Source: Tannerella sp.
GTDB taxonomy: Bacteria > Bacteroidota > Bacteroidia > Bacteroidales > Tannerellaceae
Reading direction: 5' to 3'
DNA: 6,303 nucleotides
NCBI GenBank assembly: GCA_031288935.1
Contig: JAITQL010000193.1
Location: forward strand, 1-6,303
Shown: piece after piece, positions 1 through 5,348 of the stretch
How positions within the stretch are numbered: position 1 is the first letter of the stretch
How the letters are laid out: the number at the start of each line of letters is the position of its first letter
Notes under the pieces: model-generated
Database searches by the model: none
The model's input: the letters and a program-made list of their open reading frames with translations, nothing else
Told to the model about the DNA's origin: nothing
Position numbers and translations under genes: made by a program

Positions 1-52
1 AGAGCAACACCTTTGCCTGATAATTACAGTTGTTTAACGGAAAGGAAGAAGA

Positions 53-146
53 AATTCAAAGATTCAAATATTCGTTTTCCGCAGATGAAGCGTCATTAAA
101 ATCTGCAAGAATCTTTGAATCCTTGAATCTTTGAATTTTTGAATTG
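53..146. repeat. Inverted pair of 8-bp tandem repeats (GATTCAAA type)
   Basis: The left arm 53-73 carries units AATTCAAA and GATTCAAA plus a degenerate third. The right arm 109-146 carries the same octamer in reverse complement: AATCTTTG, AATCCTTG, AATCTTTG, AATTTTTG and a partial unit. Positions 53-67 are perfectly complementary to 123-137, and 53-73 pairs with 117-137 at 19 of 21 positions. A second stem, GCAGAT (81-86) with ATCTGC (101-106), sits inside the loop. RNA or single-stranded DNA from here could fold into a long hairpin. Such a structure could end transcription of an upstream gene or simply be a dispersed Bacteroidales intergenic repeat. Its role is not shown by the sequence. Confidence 0.75.
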
Positions 147-178
147 TCAGACCAGGGCAGTGCGTCACATCACCAATA

Positions 179-264
179 ATCACGGCGCGGCACAATATTT
201 CGAATAAAAAAAACCTGTGCGTTTTTTATTTCTAATGTGCGAAGCATGGGACTGCCGCCGTGAT
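179..264. other. Nested inverted repeat, possible terminator
   Basis: Three nested stems can be read. ATCACGGCG (179-187) pairs perfectly with CGCCGTGAT (256-264). GCACA (190-194) pairs with TGTGC (236-240). AATAAAAAA (203-211) pairs with TTTTTTATT (222-230). The inner A-rich and T-rich arms give T-runs in both directions, so a bidirectional terminator is plausible. A second TGTGC at 216-220 competes for the same GCACA, and the hairpin 241-275 cannot form together with the outer stem, so alternative folds exist. The element lies between the octamer repeats and the first gene. It could be a terminator, a structured operon leader, or the remnant of a small palindromic element. Confidence 0.45.
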
Positions 265-344
265 GCGGATGCTTCCTTTTGTCCGAACCATGATTTACAG
301 GATTAAATGAAGCGCAGCGATTGGGGGGGTGAGGGAGACGGGGA

Positions 345-875
345 ATGGACACGTTGAAATCGACGGACAAAGATTTCCTGCTTCGATGTATGGGATTTTC
401 ATCAATAAGTTTTACTTTTGCATTCAAATTCAGTTTAGGATTGAAACGTACTTTTTCCATATCGGTTGTTTTTGTGGCTGCGTGGCTGTTGCTGGCGTTC
501 ACATGTATTCCGCATCATCATCATGAAGGCAGCTTTTGCCTTGTGACGGAACGTTGCGAACAGGATGATGCCGTCAACGACGAACATACCGGACACGAGG
601 ATTCCTGCGAAGGGAAAACGGGCTGTATCATTGAATCGGATTATGTAGTTTCCTCCAGGACGGATCACGAAATAAAGTGCAAAGTCGTCCTGTTCGACCG
701 CAATCCCGCGTTTCCTTTCTTTCCCTTTATCTGCCTCCGGATGGAGGAATCCGTCTACAGTCATGCCTGGACACTGACCGGCCCGCCCGGATATGGAGAA
801 GAACGCCGGATCTTCTGCAAATCCGTCTTCGTAAGCCTCTGCAACGGCTTGCGCGCCCCTCCCGCTCTTTCTTGA
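345..875 (+). CDS. Small His/Cys-rich membrane-anchored protein, DUF6769-like
   Basis: The frame from ATG 345 gives 176 residues. Residues 33-54 (LKRTF, then a hydrophobic run ending LLLAFTC) look like a signal anchor or signal peptide. It is followed at once by IPHHHHEG (H57-H60), a Cys/His-rich acidic stretch (about 65-95, with EHTGHED and several Cys), and a C-terminal GLRAPP near 169-174. I recognise this pattern, from memory, as that of Bacteroidales DUF6769-type proteins found with heavy-metal efflux genes. The function of that family is not established, and a periplasmic metal-binding accessory role is inference. ATG 345 has a purine-rich GAGGG/GGGGA upstream. However, the first 32 residues are atypical before the anchor, and a promoter-like sequence lies inside them, so TTG 441 (144 residues) may be the true start. 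It is separated from the adaptor gene by 121 bases. Confidence 0.72.
   Translation: MDTLKSTDKDFLLRCMGFSSISFTFAFKFSLGLKRTFSISVVFVAAWLLLAFTCIPHHHHEGSFCLVTERCEQDDAVNDEHTGHEDSCEGKTGCIIESDYVVSSRTDHEIKCKVVLFDRNPAFPFFPFICLRMEESVYSHAWTLTGPPGYGEERRIFCKSVFVSLCNGLRAPPALS
389..420 (+). promoter_or_regulatory. Candidate Bacteroidales promoter inside the 5' part of the first frame
   Basis: TACTTTTG at 413-420 matches the Bacteroides -7 consensus TAnnTTTG exactly. TATG at 389-392 matches the -33 box TTTG at three of four bases with 20 bases between. Transcription would begin near 426, giving a short leader before the TTG at 441 that opens the hydrophobic anchor. If active, this promoter would drive the small protein and perhaps the whole efflux operon. 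The match could arise by chance in AT-rich sequence. Confidence 0.35.
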
Positions 876-892
876 CTTGCCCGATGTTCATC

Positions 893-945
893 GTTCAAAC
901 GTTCAGCGTTCCCTGTTTAAACAGGGAACTCCTGAACCGTTGAAC
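893..945. repeat. Long imperfect hairpin between first gene and adaptor gene
   Basis: The core 908-929 is a perfect 22-bp palindrome (GTTCCCTGTTT followed by its exact reverse complement). It is extended by GTTCAG (901-906) pairing with CTGAAC (932-937) and GTTCAA (893-898) pairing with TTGAAC (940-945), so 23 base pairs form with small internal loops. The arms themselves are degenerate 7-8 bp repeats starting CGTTC. There is no immediate T-run, only CTTTG and CTTTTC further on, so it is not a classic intrinsic terminator. It could attenuate transcription, protect the 3' end of the first message, or be a dispersed palindromic repeat. No promoter box matching TAnnTTTG is seen between it and the adaptor start. 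Confidence 0.75.
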
Positions 946-996
946 CTTGCATCTTTGATCTTTTCAACAAATCAGTATTCATTCAAGAAAGAAAAA

Positions 997-2181
997 ATGA
1001 AACCATATATAGCATATACCTGTTTTCTTTTTGCCTGTTTTTCCGCGTGCTCCGGCGACGGTCATTCGCACGGACACGGACAGGAGCACGGGCAGGAGCG
1101 CTGCCGGGAACATTCGCACCTCACCGGCGGCGAAGAAGTGGAACCTGCGGATGAAATCCATTTCACCCGCAAACAAGCCGAAGCGGTTGGGCTAAAAGTG
1201 CAAACCGTCACGCCGGGAACGTTCACTCAAGTGATTAAAACCGGCGGAGAGGTACAGACGCCGCAGGGGGAAGAAATCACCCTTGCTGCAACGGCCAGCG
1301 GAATCGTTGCCTTTGCGAACCCGTCCATTACCGACGGGACGGCGGTGAAGGCCGGTGAGGCCGTTGCCGGCATCTCCTCCGCCAACCTGCCCGAAGGCGA
1401 CCCGGTCGTCAGGGCAAAGATAACCTGCGAGGCGGCGCTGAAAGAATATCTCCGCGCCGAAGAATTGGTGAAGGAGCGGATCGTCTCCGTCAAGGATTTT
1501 GAACAGGCGCGACTGCGCTACGAAACGGCCAAAACCGTTTACGAAGCGCAATCCGCCGCTCACACGCCGACCGGCGTGCAGCTGACGGCGCCCTTCAGCG
1601 GATTCGTCACGCGCCGCTTTGTCCGGCAGGGCGAATACGTGTCCACCGGACAGCCCGTCGCCGTCATTTCACAAAACAGACGGCTCCTGCTAAGGGCGGA
1701 AGCGCCGGGTAAATACTACCGGGACCTCCGGCACGTCCGCAGCGCGAATTTCAAAACCTCCGCCGGCGGTGATACATTATATAAACTGTCGGACAGGAAC
1801 GGTCGCCTGGTTTCGTTCGGGAAAGCCTCCGGGCCGTCGTCGTTTTACATCCCCGTCACCTTCGAGTTCGACAATACGGCGGATGATCTCCCGGCCGGCG
1901 TTTTCGCGGAAGTCTATCTGATCGGCGAACCGCAGGAACAGGTCATCGCCATCCCCGTTTCAGCCCTTACGGAAGAGCAGGGACATTACTTTGTCTACCT
2001 CCGGCTGGACGACGACGGATACCGGAAGCAGGAGGTGACTCCCGGCGCAACCGACGGCGAACGGACGCTGGTGCTCCGGGGCCTGGAAGCAGGAGACCTG
2101 CTGGTGACGGATGGCGTTTACCAGCTGAGAGCGGCCGCGAACGCCGGCCATATTCCCGAAGGCCATACACACAGTCATTGA
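997..2181 (+). CDS. RND efflux periplasmic adaptor, HlyD/CusB family lipoprotein
   Basis: The 394-residue product is the membrane fusion protein that joins the pump to the outer-membrane channel and may hand metal to the pump. A lipoprotein signal runs to FSAC (Cys18), so the mature protein is probably lipid-anchored. It is followed by a histidine-rich segment (HSHGHG, EHGQE, EHSH; residues 23-41) and the protein ends in GHTHSH. The two lipoyl half-motifs lie at about 94-128 (ATASGIVAF, DGTAVKAGE) and 194-228 (LTAPFSGFVTRR, VRQGEYVSTGQPV). They flank an alpha-hairpin at about 137-188. Beta-barrel and membrane-proximal domains follow, with IAIPVSALTEEQGHYFVYL and GLEAGDLLVTDGVYQLRA. ATG 997 was chosen because it opens the signal peptide; the frame is open back to ATG 877 but that part crosses the hairpin. 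The pump gene follows after 26 bases, so the two are clearly co-transcribed. The His-rich ends suggest metal binding, which is inference. Confidence 0.93.
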   Translation: MKPYIAYTCFLFACFSACSGDGHSHGHGQEHGQERCREHSHLTGGEEVEPADEIHFTRKQAEAVGLKVQTVTPGTFTQVIKTGGEVQTPQGEEITLAATASGIVAFANPSITDGTAVKAGEAVAGISSANLPEGDPVVRAKITCEAALKEYLRAEELVKERIVSVKDFEQARLRYETAKTVYEAQSAAHTPTGVQLTAPFSGFVTRRFVRQGEYVSTGQPVAVISQNRRLLLRAEAPGKYYRDLRHVRSANFKTSAGGDTLYKLSDRNGRLVSFGKASGPSSFYIPVTFEFDNTADDLPAGVFAEVYLIGEPQEQVIAIPVSALTEEQGHYFVYLRLDDDGYRKQEVTPGATDGERTLVLRGLEAGDLLVTDGVYQLRAAANAGHIPEGHTHSH

Positions 2182-2207
2182 CGTATCATCCTTAAAACAG
2201 AGTAACG

Positions 2208-5200
2208 ATGTTGAACAGAATAATAGGATTTTCGCTGAACAACCGGCCGGTTGTACTGGCAGGGGCTGTCCTGCTGCTGATAGCCGGCGTGTATACCGCT
2301 ACGGAAATGGAGGTGGATGTCTTTCCCGACCTCAACGCCCCCACGGTAGTCGTCATGACGGAAGCCGGCGGCATGGCGCCCGAGGAAGTGGAGCGACTGG
2401 TCACCTTCCCGGTGGAGACGGCGCTGAACGGGGCAACGGACGTTCGCCGCGTACGGTCTTCTTCCACAACCGGCTTTTCGGTAGTATGGGTTGAATTTAA
2501 CTGGGGAACGGACATTTACCGTGCCCGGCAGGTGGTATCCGAGAAACTGGCCGTCGCGGGCGAAGCGCTGCCCCCCGGCACGGGCAATCCCACCCTGGGG
2601 CCGCAGTCGTCCGTGCTGGGCGAAGTGCTGATTATCGGTCTGACGGCTGACAGGACTTCGTTGCAGGAGCTGCGGACGCTGGCCGACTGGACGATCCGTC
2701 CCGGGCTGCTTGCCACGGGGGGCGTGGCGCAGGTGACCGTCATCGGCGGCGAAATCAGGGAATACCAGATCCTGCTGCATCCCGACAGGATGAAGCATTA
2801 CGGCGTGGGACTGGACGAGGCGCTGGCCGTCGTGAAGGACATGAACCGGAACGCGGCGGGCGGCGTCCTGTACGAGTACGGCAGTGAATACATCATCCGC
2901 GGCATGATAGCGACGGGCGACGTGGCGGAGCTGGCCAAATCCGTTGTCCGAAGCGTCGACGGCGCGCCGGTACTGCTCGACGACATTGCCGGGGTCAGGA
3001 CCGGCAACAGGGCGCCCCGCCTGGGCGCTGCCTCCAGCGACGGCAAGGCCGCCGTGCTGGTGACCGTTACGAAGCAGCCGAATACCAATACCCTCGAACT
3101 GACTGCAAAGCTGGAACAGACGCTGGCGGCTCTCCAACCCTCGCTGCCGGAGGATGTACACGTATCCACCGATATTTTCCGCCAGGCGCGCTTCATCGAG
3201 AGCGCGATCGGGAACGTGAAGCAATCGCTTTTTGAAGGCAGCCTCTTTGTCGTCCTCGTCCTGTTCCTGTTCCTGATGAACGTGCGGACGACACTGATTT
3301 CGTTAGTCACGATCCCGCTTTCGCTGCTGATGTCCATCATTACGCTGAAGATCCTGGGACTGACGGTCAACACGATGAGCCTCGGCGGAATGGCTATCGC
3401 CATCGGTTCGCTGGTAGACGATGCCATCGTCGACGTGGAGAACGTGCACAAGCGCCTCCGCGAAAACCGGCAGAAACCTCCGGCGGAGCAAAAGGCGCTG
3501 AAGACGGTCGTGTTCGACGCCTCGAAAGAAGTGCGGATACCGATTCTCAACTCGACGTTCATCATCATCGCCGGTTTTGTTCCCCTCTTTTTCCTTTCGG
3601 GCATGGAGGGGCGGATGCTGGTTCCGCTGGGCATTGCGTTCATTGTGGCGCTGACGGTCTCCACGGCGGTCGCCCTCACGCTCACGCCCGTCCTGTGCAG
3701 CTACCTGCCGGGCAGGGAACAGCCCTTTCTCCGGCTCCGTTTCCTTTCGTCCGACCGGGAGCCGTACCTGATTCGCCGCCTGAAGACGGGATATGCCGCG
3801 GCGCTGGGCTGGACGCTGCGACACAAGCGGAGCGTCCTGACGGCGACGGGCGTCGTGCTGGCCGCCGCCCTGACCCTGTTCTTCCTGCTGGGGCGAAGTT
3901 TCCTGCCTCCCTTTAACGAAGGGTCGTTTACGATCAACGTCAGTACCTTTCCCGGCGTTTCGCTGGAGGAATCGGACAAAACCGGCCGGATCGCCGAAAT
4001 GCTGCTCCTCGACGTGCCCGAAATCCGGACGGTTGGACGCAAGACGGGGCGGGCCGAACTGGACGAACATTCCTTCGGCGTGAACGTGTCGGAGATCGAG
4101 GCGCCCTATAGCATGGGCGGGCGTTCCCGGGAAACCGTCCTGGCGGACATCCGGGAACGGCTCTCGGTGATTCCCGGCGTGAACGTGGAGATCGGGCAGC
4201 CCGTTTCGCACCGGATCGACCACATGCTCTCCGGCACGAAGGCCAACATCGCCATCAAACTCTTCGGTGAGGATCTGAACACGCTCTTCACGCTGGGCAA
4301 CCGGATCAGGACGAATATTCAGGACATCGGGGGACTGGTCGACCTGAATGTGGAGCAACAGGTTGAACGTCCGCAGCTCCTGATCCGTCCCAGGCGCGAG
4401 ATGCTTGCCCGGTACGGCGTTTCGCTGCCGGAGTTCGCGGAAATCGTCCGCGTCATGCTGGCCGGCGAAACCGTTTCGCAGGTGTACGAGGGGAACCGTG
4501 TCTTCGACCTCACGCTCAAGGTGAATGACGAAAGCCGCGGGACGGCTGCGGCGATCAAAGGCCTGACGGTGGACGCCGGCGGCCGCAAAATCCCCCTGGA
4601 GGAGATTGCCGAGGTACGGTCGGCGACGGGGCCGCACGTCATCAACCGCGAGAACGTTGCGCGCAGGATCGTCATCTCTGCCAATGTGGACGGCCGCGAC
4701 CTGCGCAGCGTGGTGAACGAGATCCGCCGCCGCATCGAATCCGGCGTTGTGCTGCCGGAGGGCTACCGTGTGGAATACGGCGGACAGTTCGAGAGCGAGC
4801 AGGCCGCATCGCGCCTCCTCTCCGTCGCCTCCGTCCTGGCCGTGCTCGTCATCTTTCTGCTCCTGTACGGACAGTTTCGCGACATCGCACAGGCTCTCGT
4901 CATCCTGCTCAACCTTCCGCTGGCCATGATCGGCGGCATATGCAGCCTCTATTTCACCGGCGGAATGATCAGCATACCCGCCATCATCGGCTTCATATCG
5001 CTCTTCGGGATCGCCACGCGCAACGGCATGTTGCTTGTCTCGCGGTACAACGACCTGCGGGACGGCCGGGACGCTTCCCTTCGCGAAAGCGTCATGCGCG
5101 GATCGCTCGACCGGCTGAATCCGATCCTCATGACCGCCCTCACGTCCGCCCTCGCGCTGCTGCCGCTCGCCCTGGGAGGCGAACTGCCCGGAAACGAAAT

Positions 5201-5321
5201 CCAAAGTCCGATGGCAAAGGTCATCCTCGGCGGACTGCTGACGTCCACGCTCCTCAACGCCTTCATCATACCCGTCGTGTACGAGGGGATTCAAAAATTC
5301 AAAGATTCAAAGATTCAATAA
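2208..5321 (+). CDS. CusA/CzcA-family heavy-metal RND efflux pump
   Basis: The 1037-residue product has the usual length and architecture of inner-membrane HME-RND pumps, which use the proton gradient to export metal through the adaptor and channel. TM1 lies near residues 11-30, and FPDLNAPTVVVMTEAGG opens the first periplasmic domain. TM2-TM6 run from about 343 to 497, TM7 is near 542-562, and TM8-TM12 run from about 868 to 1025. The TM4 motif is AIGSLVDDAIVDVEN (398-412), with D404/D405 as proton-relay candidates. The family motif FLPPFNEGSF is present, and H672-M673 occur in RIDHMLSG. By hand alignment to E. coli CusA recalled from memory, the metal-binding Met573, Met623 and Met672 become N577, V627 and H672, so the metal is uncertain. 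The last ten residues (1028-1037, IQKFKDSKIQ) and the TAA stop come from an 8-bp tandem repeat. The channel gene starts 27 bases later in the same frame. Confidence 0.96.
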   Translation: MLNRIIGFSLNNRPVVLAGAVLLLIAGVYTATEMEVDVFPDLNAPTVVVMTEAGGMAPEEVERLVTFPVETALNGATDVRRVRSSSTTGFSVVWVEFNWGTDIYRARQVVSEKLAVAGEALPPGTGNPTLGPQSSVLGEVLIIGLTADRTSLQELRTLADWTIRPGLLATGGVAQVTVIGGEIREYQILLHPDRMKHYGVGLDEALAVVKDMNRNAAGGVLYEYGSEYIIRGMIATGDVAELAKSVVRSVDGAPVLLDDIAGVRTGNRAPRLGAASSDGKAAVLVTVTKQPNTNTLELTAKLEQTLAALQPSLPEDVHVSTDIFRQARFIESAIGNVKQSLFEGSLFVVLVLFLFLMNVRTTLISLVTIPLSLLMSIITLKILGLTVNTMSLGGMAIAIGSLVDDAIVDVENVHKRLRENRQKPPAEQKALKTVVFDASKEVRIPILNSTFIIIAGFVPLFFLSGMEGRMLVPLGIAFIVALTVSTAVALTLTPVLCSYLPGREQPFLRLRFLSSDREPYLIRRLKTGYAAALGWTLRHKRSVLTATGVVLAAALTLFFLLGRSFLPPFNEGSFTINVSTFPGVSLEESDKTGRIAEMLLLDVPEIRTVGRKTGRAELDEHSFGVNVSEIEAPYSMGGRSRETVLADIRERLSVIPGVNVEIGQPVSHRIDHMLSGTKANIAIKLFGEDLNTLFTLGNRIRTNIQDIGGLVDLNVEQQVERPQLLIRPRREMLARYGVSLPEFAEIVRVMLAGETVSQVYEGNRVFDLTLKVNDESRGTAAAIKGLTVDAGGRKIPLEEIAEVRSATGPHVINRENVARRIVISANVDGRDLRSVVNEIRRRIESGVVLPEGYRVEYGGQFESEQAASRLLSVASVLAVLVIFLLLYGQFRDIAQALVILLNLPLAMIGGICSLYFTGGMISIPAIIGFISLFGIATRNGMLLVSRYNDLRDGRDASLRESVMRGSLDRLNPILMTALTSALALLPLALGGELPGNEIQSPMAKVILGGLLTSTLLNAFIIPVVYEGIQKFKDSKIQ

Positions 5322-5343
5322 TTCAAGGATTCAAAAAATCAAA
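5288..5343 (+). repeat. Seven 8-bp tandem units (GATTCAAA) over the pump gene's 3' end
   Basis: Seven units sit in perfect 8-base register: GATTCAAA, AATTCAAA, GATTCAAA, GATTCAAT, AATTCAAG, GATTCAAA, AAATCAAA. The first four encode the pump's last ten residues. The TAA at 5319-5321 exists only because units four and five are degenerate at their junction. Positions 5289-5318 match the reverse complement of 115-144 at 29 of 30 bases. Positions 5296-5311 are identical to 53-68. Because eight is not a multiple of three, gain or loss of a unit before the stop changes the reading frame. Confidence 0.93.
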
Positions 5344-5348
5344 AGACA

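Larger units (their letters stand above)
1..344. other. Non-coding upstream region, no gene seen
   Basis: No open frame here has protein-like composition or recognisable similarity on either strand. The stretch is AT-rich compared with the genes that follow. It holds two structured pieces listed separately (53-146 and 179-264), a second small hairpin, and a G7 run at 323-329. The small hairpin has GAAGCAT at 241-247 pairing with ATGCTTC at 269-275, an inner CCGC/GCGG stem at 255-258/265-268, and CTTTT just after it. I infer that the region contains the transcription end of a gene lying left of the window and the leader of the efflux operon. I found no exact TAnnTTTG promoter box on the plus strand in this stretch. 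Confidence 0.6.

Noticed and set aside
110..146. TTTG-ending octamers as multiple -7 promoter boxes
   Set aside because: Each unit reads AATCTTTG or similar, missing the first T of TAnnTTTG, and the similarity follows from the repeat itself.
877..996. Upstream extension of the adaptor gene to ATG 877
   Set aside because: The added 40 codons cross the hairpin and bury the lipoprotein signal; ATG 997 puts the signal peptide at the N-terminus.
2175..3224. 349-codon minus-strand frame opposite the start of the pump gene
   Set aside because: Shadow of the pump coding sequence, with no recognisable family and no start context.
3303..5294. Long open frame (663 codons) on the minus strand opposite the pump gene
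   Set aside because: It is a by-product of GC-rich codon use in the pump. Its translation is rich in Arg, His, Gln and Asp without domain-like pattern, and the plus strand encodes a clear RND pump.
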